6,876 bases of DNA, taken from assembly GCA_021839785.1 (NCBI GenBank), contig JAKCAB010000308.1:1-6876 (forward strand). The letters are read 5' to 3'. The position numbers and the translations under genes were made by a program. Below, piece after piece: positions 1 through 6,225 of this stretch (its first letter is position 1; each line of letters begins with the position of its first letter). This DNA comes from a bacterium. GTDB taxonomy: Bacteria; Verrucomicrobiota; Verrucomicrobiae; Limisphaerales; J093. The notes under the pieces are model-generated. The model did no database searches. It was not told the DNA's origin and saw only the letters and a program-made list of their open reading frames with translations.

Positions 1-1
1 C

Positions 2-1558
2 ACCCCCGACTGGGTCACCAACAAGACCGGCGAGGTCAGCGTGCTGGTGCCGTTCGTGACCGTGGACGCCGTGCGTTACAACGACAAGGCCCCCTGGCCC
101 ACCAACGCCGCCGGCCTCGGTCCGTCGCTGGAGCGCATCGCGCCCGGCGCTTACGGCAACGATCCGGCCAATTGGCGCGCCAGTTTCGGCATCGCCTCGC
201 CGGGGCTGGAAAACGACGGCAACCGTCGGCCGGTCGTCGTGGCCGGCGCCGACCAACAAACCGAAGCCGCGTCCTTCCCGGTCGCGATCTCGCTGGCTGG
301 CTCCGCCACGGACGATGGCCTGCCGTTGTCGTCCGGCGGTTTGACGTACGTTTGGTCACAACTCAACGGTCCCGGCACGGTCGTTTTCGCCGAGCCGCAG
401 AAAGCGGCCACCGCGGTGCACCTGCCCGGCGTGGGCGAGTACATCTTGCGGTTGACGGCCAGCGACGGCGAATTGCAGTCCGTTGACGATGTGACGATCA
501 CGGTCACACGGCCGACCGCGCTGCAAACGCTCGTGGCCGCCGGCTCGGACTGGCGCTATCTCGACGACGGTTCCGACCAAGGCACGGCCTGGCGCGAACC
601 GGGCTTCGACGACTCGGCCTGGAAACACGGCCCGGCTGAATTGGGCTATGGCGACGGCGACGCGGCGACGGTCGTCAGTTACGGCCCGAACGCGAACGAC
701 AAGTACGTGACCACCTATTTCCGCCGCCACTTCCAGGTGGTCGGCGCCGCTTCCACCACATCGGCCACGCTCCGCTTCGTGCGCGATGACGGCATCGTGG
801 TTTACCTGAACGGGCGCGAGTTGGCGCGCGACAACTTTACCCTGGGCGACTACGGCTACCGGACTTACGCCACCACGGCGGTTGGCGGGACCGATGAAAC
901 CACCTTCTTCGAACGGCCGCTCGACCCCGCCGTGCTGCGCGAAGGCGACAACGTGTTCGCCGTGGAAATCCACCAGGCCAACGGCAGCAGCTCCGACCTG
1001 AGCTTCAATCTCGAACTGACCGCCAATCAATTCCCGGTCGATCAACCGCCGGTGGTGGACGCCGGCAGCGACCAGGCGGTCACCCTGCCAGGCACCGCCT
1101 CGCTCAGCGGCACCGTCAGCGATGACGCGCTGCCGAACCCGCCAGGCTTCGTGGCCGTGACTTGGTCGAAAGTCAGCGGGCCGGGCGCGGTCACGTTTGG
1201 CGAGCCGACCGCCTGGCGCACCACCGCGGCGTTCGACACACCGGGCGAATACGTTCTCAAGCTCGCCGCCGACGACGGCGCCACCGCGAACAGCGATACC
1301 GTCCGCGTCACCGTCGCCGGCTACCGCCAGCCGCAAATCCAGAGCGTGGAATTGACGGGCGGCGCCAATCCAGCCGTGAAGCTGCAATTCCTCACCGAGG
1401 CCGGCGCCAGCTACCAAGTGCAGGCGTGCGATTCCTTGTCGGCGGGCGCGTGGACCACGATTCAGACCGTTGCCGGCGGGGCGGGTGGTTTGGCGGAGGT
1501 GTCCGATCCCATCCCGTCGGGCGAGGCGACGCGCTTTTACCGCATCGTCCTCCAGTAA
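2..1558 (+). CDS. Secreted lamin-tail / PKD-domain multidomain protein (5' partial)
   Basis: The frame is open from the window edge, so the true start lies upstream and only the last 518 residues are present. Counting from the codon at position 2, residues 1 to about 70 match the end of a lamin-tail domain (VDAVRYNDKAPWPTNAAGLG, then LERIAPGAYGNDPANWRAS). Residues about 75-170 form a PKD/K319L-like beta domain (AGADQ, then TYVWSQLNGPG and GEYILRLTASDG). Residues about 180-340 resemble a galactose-binding-like beta-sandwich (DDSAW, FRRHF, RDDGIVVYLNGREL, GDNVFAVEIHQ). Residues about 350-440 are a second PKD-like domain (DAGSDQ, then SGPGAV and GEYVLKLAADDG). The last 75 residues (YQVQACDSLSAGAWTTIQTV, then FYRIVLQ) resemble a C-terminal module common in verrucomicrobial exoproteins. 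In this phylum such tails are often fused to CotH-kinase domains, so that may be the missing N-terminus; this is inference. An extracellular, possibly glycan-binding role is likely, but no catalytic motif is visible. Confidence 0.85.
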   Translation, partial: TPDWVTNKTGEVSVLVPFVTVDAVRYNDKAPWPTNAAGLGPSLERIAPGAYGNDPANWRASFGIASPGLENDGNRRPVVVAGADQQTEAASFPVAISLAGSATDDGLPLSSGGLTYVWSQLNGPGTVVFAEPQKAATAVHLPGVGEYILRLTASDGELQSVDDVTITVTRPTALQTLVAAGSDWRYLDDGSDQGTAWREPGFDDSAWKHGPAELGYGDGDAATVVSYGPNANDKYVTTYFRRHFQVVGAASTTSATLRFVRDDGIVVYLNGRELARDNFTLGDYGYRTYATTAVGGTDETTFFERPLDPAVLREGDNVFAVEIHQANGSSSDLSFNLELTANQFPVDQPPVVDAGSDQAVTLPGTASLSGTVSDDALPNPPGFVAVTWSKVSGPGAVTFGEPTAWRTTAAFDTPGEYVLKLAADDGATANSDTVRVTVAGYRQPQIQSVELTGGANPAVKLQFLTEAGASYQVQACDSLSAGAWTTIQTVAGGAGGLAEVSDPIPSGEATRFYRIVLQ

Positions 1559-1686
1559 GGCGGCCAGGTTTTCTCGATCGCACGACCGGTGCCCATAGCG
1601 GCCGTGTGTCGCGGTGCCGCGTTTGGGTCCGGCGAAGGGCGTATCTCACTTTCTGGCTGAGGCTCACGGACCTGACCGCTTGCTAA

Positions 1687-1701
1687 CGGTCGGAGCGACC
1701 G
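1687..1701. repeat. Perfect inverted repeat CGGTCG-GAG-CGACCG
   Basis: A 6-bp perfect stem with a 3-base loop, about 130 bp after the end of the lamin-tail gene. It could help end that transcript. No T-run follows on the plus strand (the next bases are GGGGTGTCC), so a standard intrinsic terminator is not supported. Confidence 0.45.
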
Positions 1702-1754
1702 GGGGTGTCCCGCCGTGGGAACCGGGGAGCGTAGGCGCCGCATGGTACAAAAAA

Positions 1755-1770
1755 TGTCGCAATTGCGACA
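1755..1770. promoter_or_regulatory. 16-bp perfect palindrome TGTCGCAATTGCGACA
   Basis: TGTCGCAA is followed directly by its reverse complement TTGCGACA with no spacer. It is flanked by A-runs (six A's before, four after), making a small AT-rich island in very GC-rich DNA. A spacer-less palindrome of this length fits a binding site for a dimeric regulator. It could equally be part of a dispersed intergenic repeat. It lies about 315 bp upstream of the PSD1 start, which is far for a direct operator, and I do not recognise it as the box of a named regulator. Confidence 0.4.
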
Positions 1771-1872
1771 AAAATTGCCCCGCCGGGGAAAACGGGTAAC
1801 GCGGACGCCTCCATCCGTCCCCTTCGCTACCCTGCCAAACCCTGAAGCCGCTAGGATCGCTGAGTCGCAGGA

Positions 1873-1893
1873 GCGCGGGTGTCCAACCCGCGC
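1873..1893. repeat. Perfect 8-bp-stem hairpin GCGCGGGT-GTCCA-ACCCGCGC
   Basis: The stem GCGCGGGT pairs exactly with ACCCGCGC around a 5-base loop, giving a very stable GC-rich hairpin in either strand's RNA. No T-run follows on either strand, so it is more like a REP-type intergenic repeat unit than a terminator. Confidence 0.55.
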
Positions 1894-1986
1894 CACCCCG
1901 CTGGGAGCCTGGAGCCGCGGGTATCGCTGACCATTGGGTGAACCGAAGTCCGCGACCCTTTACGTCGGCGAGACACCGCGGCTGGC

Positions 1987-2005
1987 TGCGACCGGGACGG
2001 TCGCA
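1987..2005. repeat. Perfect 7-bp-stem hairpin TGCGACC-GGGAC-GGTCGCA
   Basis: TGCGACC pairs exactly with GGTCGCA around the 5-base loop GGGAC. It ends about 80 bp before the PSD1 start codon, so it may lie in that gene's leader if transcription begins upstream. The stem core (GCGACC/GGTCGC) is also found in the 1687-1701 hairpin region, which suggests related repeat units. Confidence 0.5.
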
Positions 2006-2085
2006 CGCCACAAACCGGGACGCGCTCCCAGGTGAACACGGCCGGGCCTACCCCTTGCCATCGACTCCCACCCTGCTAAGATCTA

Positions 2086-5000
2086 ATGCACATGGCCAGT
2101 CCGTCTAAACAGACAAGCGCTCGCGTGTCTGGGCGCAAGCCCGCGGTTCGCCGGGCCTGCCTGGCGATTGCGCTGGTGTGGCCGGCCATACTGGGAGTGC
2201 TGGGAGGCGCGCCCGCGGCGCCGGTGGACTTCAATTTCCAGATCCGACCGCTGCTCGCCGACCGTTGTTTCCCCTGCCACGGACCGGACGCGAAAAGCCG
2301 GAAGGCCAAGCTGCGCCTCGACGTGCGGGAAGGCGCGCTGGGCACGGACAAGGCCGGCAAATCGATCATCAAACCCGGCGACCCCGCGGCCAGCGAAGTG
2401 GTGCGCCGGATCTTCGCGAGCGATCCCGACGACCACATGCCCCCGCCGGAGTCGAAGCTGTCGCTTACGCCGGCCGAGCAGGAGTTGATCCGGACGTGGA
2501 TCGCGCAAGGCGCCGAGTTCAAGCAGCACTGGGCCTTTCTCCCGGTAGAGCGGGTGGCGGCGCCCGAAGTCAAAGACCGCCAGTGGGTGCGGAACGAGAT
2601 TGACACGTTCGTGCTGAGCCGGCTTGAGCGCGAGGGTCTCAAGCCGGCACCGGGGGCCTCCCGCGAAACGCTGATTCGCCGGCTGAGTTTCGACCTGACC
2701 GGCCTTCCGCCATCGGTGGCCGAAATCGACGCCTTCGTCGCCGATCGGTCGCCAGACGCTTACGAGAAGGTCGTGGATCGCCTCCTGGCGTCTCCCCATT
2801 ACGGCGAGTGGATGGCGGTCGAGTGGATGGACCTGGCGCGGTTTGCGGACACGTTCGGTTACCAGGCGGACGTGGACTGCGATTTGTCGCCGTGGCGCGA
2901 TTGGGTGATCCGGGCCTTCAACGAGAACCTCCCTTACGACCAGTTCCTGACCTGGCAACTCGCCGGCGATCTGTTGCCGCGCGCCACGCGGGATCAAATT
3001 CTCGCCACCGCCTTCAACCGCCTGCACCGCCAGACGAACGAGGGCGGCAGCATCGAGGAGGAATTCCGCACCGAGTACGTGGTGGACCGCGTGAACACGT
3101 TCGGCACGGCGATGCTGGGCCTGACCGTCCAGTGCGCCCGGTGCCACGACCACAAGTTCGACCCGATCAGCCAGCGCGATTACTACAGCCTCGCGGCGTT
3201 CTTCAACTCGATCGACGAGTCCGGCCTGTACTCGCACTTCACCCGCGCGATGCCCACGCCGGTGATGCTGCTCTGGCAGGGCGACGCCGAGCAGCGGCAC
3301 GCCGCGTTGCTGGACCGCATCGCGGCGGCGGAGGCGAAGTTGAAACAAATCGCCGCGGAAGCCCGGCCGCGCTTCGAAACTTGGTTGAAGACCAATGTCG
3401 AGGCCTCGCCCGTGCTGCCGCACCCGGTCGTGAAACTGGCTTTCGAAACCATCGACGGCGGAAAGACGCCCGATGCCGTCAGCACCAATGCGGTTGACCT
3501 CATCGACGGCCCGGTGCTCGTGCCCGGACGCGTGGGCCAGGCCATGAAGTTCAGCGGCGACAACTCGGCGGTCGTCAAGGATGCCGGCGGGTTCCGGCGG
3601 ACCGATCCGTTCAGTTTCGATCTCTGGCTGAAACCGACGGAGAAGCAGGCGCGCGCGGTGGTGTTTCATTGCTCGCGCGCGTGGACCGATTCGGGCAGCC
3701 GCGGCTACGAACTGGTGCTCGATGAAGGCCGGCCGTTCTTCGCCTTGATCCATTTCTGGCCGGGCAACGCGTTGGCGGTGCGTGCGAAGGAGGCCTTGCC
3801 GTTGGGCGCCTGGTCGCACCTGGCGGTCACCTATGACGGTTCGAGCCGCGCGGCGGGCGTACGCTTATACCTCAACGGTTCGCCTCTGGCCACCGAGGTG
3901 GTGCGCGACAATCTTTACAAGGACATCCGGCACCTGGCCGCGTGGGGCGACGCCGAAGCGGGGAACATCCACCTCACGCTGGCGGGCCGGTTCCGCGACA
4001 GCGGATTCAAGGACGGCTTGATCGACGAATTCCAGGCGTTCGACACCGAACTTACCGCCAGCGAAGTGGCGACCCTCGCGGCCGTCAGCGACCCCGCGCG
4101 AGTCCCGCCGCCGGCGGCTTGGCTCGACCATTACCTGGCACGGTGCGATGCGGATTACCGCGCCGCCGAGGCGGCGTTGAAGCGGCTGTGCGTCGCCGAG
4201 GACGATCTCATCACACCCGTCCGCGAAATCATGGTGATGAAGGAACTGCCGACGCCGCGGCTCACCTTCGTTTTGAAGCGCGGGGCCTACGACGCGCCGG
4301 GCGAGCGGGTGCAACGGGATGTGCCGGAGCGCATCTTTCCGTTCCCGGCGGCGTATCCACGAGACCGTCTGGGCCTGGCGCGCTGGGTCACCGACCCGCG
4401 CAACCCGCTCACCGCCCGCGTGGCGGTGAACCGGATGTGGAACCTCCACTTTGGCCGTGGCCTGGTGGCGACGACCTGGGACTTCGGCTCGCAAGGCGAA
4501 CTGCCCACGCACCCGCAATTGCTGGATTGGTTGGCGAGGCGTTTTGTGGATTCCGGCTGGGACGCCAAGGCGCTCCACAAGCTGATCGTGATGTCGGCGA
4601 CTTACCGCCAGTCGTCACAGGCCGGCCAGGAACTGCAGGCCCGCGATCCGGAGAATCGCCTGCTCGCGCGCGGGCCCAAACATCGCCTGGCGGCGGAGCA
4701 AATTCGCGACGCGGCGCTCGCCGCCAGTGGATTGCTCAACGCCAACATCGGCGGACCGAGCGTGAAGCCTTACCAGCCGCCGGGCGTGTGGGAGGAGTCC
4801 GGCACCGGCAAGACTTACGTGCAAGACCACGGCGACAAGCTGTACCGGCGCAGCTTGTACACCTTCTGGCGGCGCACGGCCCCGCCGCCGGCGATGCTCA
4901 CTTTCGACGCCACCTCGCGCGAGGTGTGCACGGCGAAACGCGAGATCACGACCACGCCGCTCCAGGCCTTGGTGCTGCTCAACGACACGCAATTCGTCGA

Positions 5001-5301
5001 AGCCGCGCGCGCGCTGGCGGCGCAATTGGCACGCAGGCATCCCGGTGACCTGGACGCGCGGGGCGTGGACGCGTTTCGCACCTTGATTGGCCGGCCGCCG
5101 GACGAACGCGAGCGCGACATCCTGCATCGGTTGCTGGCGGAGCAAAAAGCGGTGTTCGCGCGCGAACCCGCGGCAGCCGCGCGCCTCCTGGCGACCGGCG
5201 AGGCGCCGCGGGACGCAGATTTGTCCGCTGCCGATCTGGCCGCGACCACGGTGCTCGTCAGCACCGTGATGAACGCCGACGAATTTGTGATGGAACGCTG
5301 A
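2086..5301 (+). CDS. PSD1 and planctomycete cytochrome C domain protein with LamG insertion
   Basis: Complete exported protein of 1071 residues. Residues 1-45 look like a signal peptide: basic RKPAVRRA, then a hydrophobic stretch ending GGAPAAP. Residues 48-145 are a PSCyt1 cytochrome-c-like domain with one haem-binding CFPCH (Cys61, Cys64, His65) and DDHMPPP (Met118), the likely second haem ligand. Residues about 155-380 are DUF1549, with the usual second motif CARCHDHKFDP (Cys350, Cys353, His354). Residues 400-434 are helical and charged, perhaps a coiled coil. Residues about 445-668 form a LamG/concanavalin-like domain (FSFDLWLKP, WSHLAVTYDGS, RLYLNGSP, GLIDEFQAF). Residues about 755-1065 are DUF1553 (RLGLARWVTDPRNPLTARV, NRMWNLHFGRGLV, SREVC, TTPLQALVLLNDTQFVEAA). 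The family is abundant in Planctomycetota and Verrucomicrobiota and is tied by context to polysaccharide use; the reaction is not established. ATG at 2086 and 2092 are both possible starts and neither has a clear Shine-Dalgarno. The usual DUF1501 partner is absent downstream. Confidence 0.95.
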   Translation: MHMASPSKQTSARVSGRKPAVRRACLAIALVWPAILGVLGGAPAAPVDFNFQIRPLLADRCFPCHGPDAKSRKAKLRLDVREGALGTDKAGKSIIKPGDPAASEVVRRIFASDPDDHMPPPESKLSLTPAEQELIRTWIAQGAEFKQHWAFLPVERVAAPEVKDRQWVRNEIDTFVLSRLEREGLKPAPGASRETLIRRLSFDLTGLPPSVAEIDAFVADRSPDAYEKVVDRLLASPHYGEWMAVEWMDLARFADTFGYQADVDCDLSPWRDWVIRAFNENLPYDQFLTWQLAGDLLPRATRDQILATAFNRLHRQTNEGGSIEEEFRTEYVVDRVNTFGTAMLGLTVQCARCHDHKFDPISQRDYYSLAAFFNSIDESGLYSHFTRAMPTPVMLLWQGDAEQRHAALLDRIAAAEAKLKQIAAEARPRFETWLKTNVEASPVLPHPVVKLAFETIDGGKTPDAVSTNAVDLIDGPVLVPGRVGQAMKFSGDNSAVVKDAGGFRRTDPFSFDLWLKPTEKQARAVVFHCSRAWTDSGSRGYELVLDEGRPFFALIHFWPGNALAVRAKEALPLGAWSHLAVTYDGSSRAAGVRLYLNGSPLATEVVRDNLYKDIRHLAAWGDAEAGNIHLTLAGRFRDSGFKDGLIDEFQAFDTELTASEVATLAAVSDPARVPPPAAWLDHYLARCDADYRAAEAALKRLCVAEDDLITPVREIMVMKELPTPRLTFVLKRGAYDAPGERVQRDVPERIFPFPAAYPRDRLGLARWVTDPRNPLTARVAVNRMWNLHFGRGLVATTWDFGSQGELPTHPQLLDWLARRFVDSGWDAKALHKLIVMSATYRQSSQAGQELQARDPENRLLARGPKHRLAAEQIRDAALAASGLLNANIGGPSVKPYQPPGVWEESGTGKTYVQDHGDKLYRRSLYTFWRRTAPPPAMLTFDATSREVCTAKREITTTPLQALVLLNDTQFVEAARALAAQLARRHPGDLDARGVDAFRTLIGRPPDERERDILHRLLAEQKAVFAREPAAAARLLATGEAPRDADLSAADLAATTVLVSTVMNADEFVMER

Positions 5302-5340
5302 GCAGTTGAACTCCATACCCGTGCGTGGCATGAATCAGAC

Positions 5341-5556
5341 ATGAACCTGGCCCAAGTGCGCAGCCGACTTCGGAACGGATTCCAACCGTTTGCCCTGGTA
5401 ACTACCGACGGACGCCGGTTCGAGGTGCCGCATCCGGAGTTCATCGCGGTCGGCAAGAGTGTGGTCGTGGTGCTGGGGCGCGACGATCTCTCCACGAAAA
5501 TCGACGCCCTCCACATCGTTTCCCTCGAAGATTTGCCGACCCGGAAAAAGAAATGA
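5341..5556 (+). CDS. Small hypothetical protein (71 aa)
   Basis: A 71-residue soluble protein beginning MNLAQVRSRLRNGFQPFALV and ending in a basic tail (TRKKK). The pattern, FQPFALVTTDGRRFEVPHPEF then a VVVVLG strand and IDALHIVSLEDL, matches small uncharacterised proteins I recall from Planctomycetota and Verrucomicrobiota (a helix, then PF-DGR-hydrophobic-HPEF beta strands). No function is known to me and no export signal or catalytic motif is visible. It starts 39 bp after the PSD1 stop on the same strand, so co-transcription is plausible. There is no clear ribosome binding site. A four-codon mini-frame (ATG at 5330) ends in a TGA that overlaps this ATG, which may be chance. It faces the PEP-CTERM genes tail to tail. 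Confidence 0.75.
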   Translation: MNLAQVRSRLRNGFQPFALVTTDGRRFEVPHPEFIAVGKSVVVVLGRDDLSTKIDALHIVSLEDLPTRKKK

Positions 5557-5610
5557 ACCAGCTTTGCGTTGGCCCCGTGCCCGCGGCCGGTCTGAGCCGC
5601 CGTGCGTTTC
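5557..5610. other. 54-bp convergent gap
   Basis: This gap separates the 3' ends of the small plus-strand gene and the minus-strand PEP-CTERM gene, so terminators for both are expected here. The only candidate is weak: GCGGC at 5583-5587 pairs with GCCGC at 5596-5600 around an 8-base loop, followed by CGTGCGTTTCTC. I would not call it a terminator with confidence. Confidence 0.35.
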
Positions 5611-6216
5611 TCAATCGCTTCGGCCTTCCCACCTGTGATCGCGCCGCCCGTGGTTGAGCACCAACGCAGTCGCGCCCAAGGCGGCCAGCGCCAGGGTGGA
5701 AGGCTCCGGGATGGGCACCACGGCGCCCTGCGTGAAGTGAGGGTAGGCAGGCAGCCCAATCTTCGGATCGCCAAGCTCGACGGGAACGATGTCCGTCTTG
5801 CCGAGCTGGTCGGCGGGCACGCCGGTGAACGATGATCCCCAGAGCGAGCCATCCCACGCCACCATCTGCACCTGCGCCACCTCGTAATACGAGATTCCGG
5901 GTACAGCGACGCTGCCACCTCTCACACTACCGGTGTTATGGTATAACACATCCCCAACCGGCGCGAGGCTATCAACGGTCTTTCCCGCCAGGAATTGGGC
6001 CAGAATCGTCGGCCCAGCCAATGGCCCGTCCGGCGAGCTGATGCGGGTCAGGACAGACCAGTCCGGATTTCCGGGATCCACATTGCGCAAGCCGAGAATG
6101 CCCTGCCCTCTGGCCGTCTCGCTGGCAATGGCCAAACCAAGAAGAAAACCGATCAGAGAGCGCATACCGCTGGACCAGCCACGCTGCGGTCTGAACTCTC
6201 GTAAAGCACAAAGCAT
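5611..6216 (-). CDS. PEP-CTERM sorting domain protein, downstream copy
   Basis: A 201-residue secreted protein. From the chosen start, a positively charged N-terminus leads into the hydrophobic MRSLIGFLLGLAIA and a likely cleavage site near ETARG-QG. A short beta-rich body follows (GPTILAQFL, VDSLAPVG, VPGISYYE, AQVQMVAWDGSLWG). The C-terminus is a PEP-CTERM signal: PEPST at residues 170-174, hydrophobic LALAALGATALVL at 175-187, then HGRR plus a nine-residue charged tail. Such proteins are cut and anchored or released by exosortases; none is encoded here. The body resembles verrucomicrobial PEP-CTERM proteins with the LAQLYAG / VPGV pattern (from memory). Three starts are possible. ATG at 6228 overlaps the neighbour's stop (ATGA). 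ATG at 6216 has AGAGGA three bases upstream. ATG at 6165 lines up with the paralogue's start. I chose 6216 for the Shine-Dalgarno; 6165 would give the tidiest signal peptide. Confidence 0.88.
   Translation of the reverse strand: MLCALREFRPQRGWSSGMRSLIGFLLGLAIASETARGQGILGLRNVDPGNPDWSVLTRISSPDGPLAGPTILAQFLAGKTVDSLAPVGDVLYHNTGSVRGGSVAVPGISYYEVAQVQMVAWDGSLWGSSFTGVPADQLGKTDIVPVELGDPKIGLPAYPHFTQGAVVPIPEPSTLALAALGATALVLNHGRRDHRWEGRSD
5642..6048. repeat. Tandem duplication, copy 1 (pairs with 6253-6659)
   Basis: This stretch aligns with 6253-6659 at a constant offset of 611 bases with no gaps at the points I checked: the PEP-CTERM end, the GGGATGGGCACC run, TCGTAATACGAGATTCC and the GATGCG end. It covers the mature body and C-terminus of the two PEP-CTERM proteins but not their signal peptides, and includes long identical DNA runs. 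Confidence 0.8.
5933..5949. repeat. AT-rich hairpin GTGTTAT-GGT-ATAACAC inside the PEP-CTERM gene
   Basis: A perfect 7-bp stem with a 3-base loop in the part of the gene that encodes DVLYHNTG. That is the segment that differs most from the paralogue, which has no such inverted repeat there. It stands out from the GC-rich surroundings. It may be chance, or it may shape local mRNA structure. Confidence 0.4.
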
Positions 6217-6219
6217 GGT

Positions 6220-6225
6220 TCCTCT
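6220..6225 (-). promoter_or_regulatory. Shine-Dalgarno AGAGGA at the junction of the two PEP-CTERM genes
   Basis: Reading the minus strand, the upstream gene ends in TGA (6227-6225) and the purine run AGAGGA begins with the last base of that stop, followed by ACC and the ATG at 6216. A ribosome ending on the first gene would sit on this site, which supports translational coupling. The three-base spacing is shorter than ideal. Confidence 0.5.

Larger units (their letters stand above)
1559..2085. other. 527-bp hairpin-rich intergenic region
   Basis: I see no convincing gene. Short open frames occur on both strands, but they are Arg/Pro/Gly-rich, lack ribosome binding sites and contain the inverted repeats. 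The stretch carries several perfect short hairpins, listed separately. It also has a shared 12-mer: GGTGTCCCGCCG at 1704-1715 on the plus strand and GGTGTCTCGCCG on the minus strand at 1966-1977. CTGGGAGC at 1901-1908 is answered by GCTCCCAG at 2024-2031. The composition resembles the dispersed GC-rich intergenic repeats of verrucomicrobial genomes (inference from memory). The promoter of the downstream PSD1 gene should lie here, but I could not pick a confident -35/-10 pair. Confidence 0.7.

Noticed and set aside
356..1417. Minus-strand open frame of 353 codons opposite the lamin-tail gene
   Set aside because: Composition is typical of an antisense shadow in GC-rich DNA; no ribosome binding site or domain, and the plus frame encodes clear PKD-like domains.
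1614..2039. Short open frames in the intergenic region on both strands
   Set aside because: They overlap each other and the hairpins, have no ribosome binding sites, and translate to Arg/Pro/Gly-rich sequence typical of repeat DNA read as protein.
2083..3819. Long minus-strand open frame (578 codons) opposite the PSD1 gene
   Set aside because: It is the mirror of a GC-rich coding frame, Arg/His/Gly-rich, with no recognisable domain. The plus-strand protein has full family signatures across the same span.
5330..5344. Four-codon mini-frame ATG AAT CAG ACA TGA overlapping the 71-residue gene's start
   Set aside because: No ribosome binding site and very short; overlap with the ATG can arise by chance.
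5881..5893. Palindrome CTCGTAATACGAG, repeated at 6492-6504
   Set aside because: It encodes the conserved residues SYYE in both paralogues, so its conservation is explained by protein sequence and duplication.
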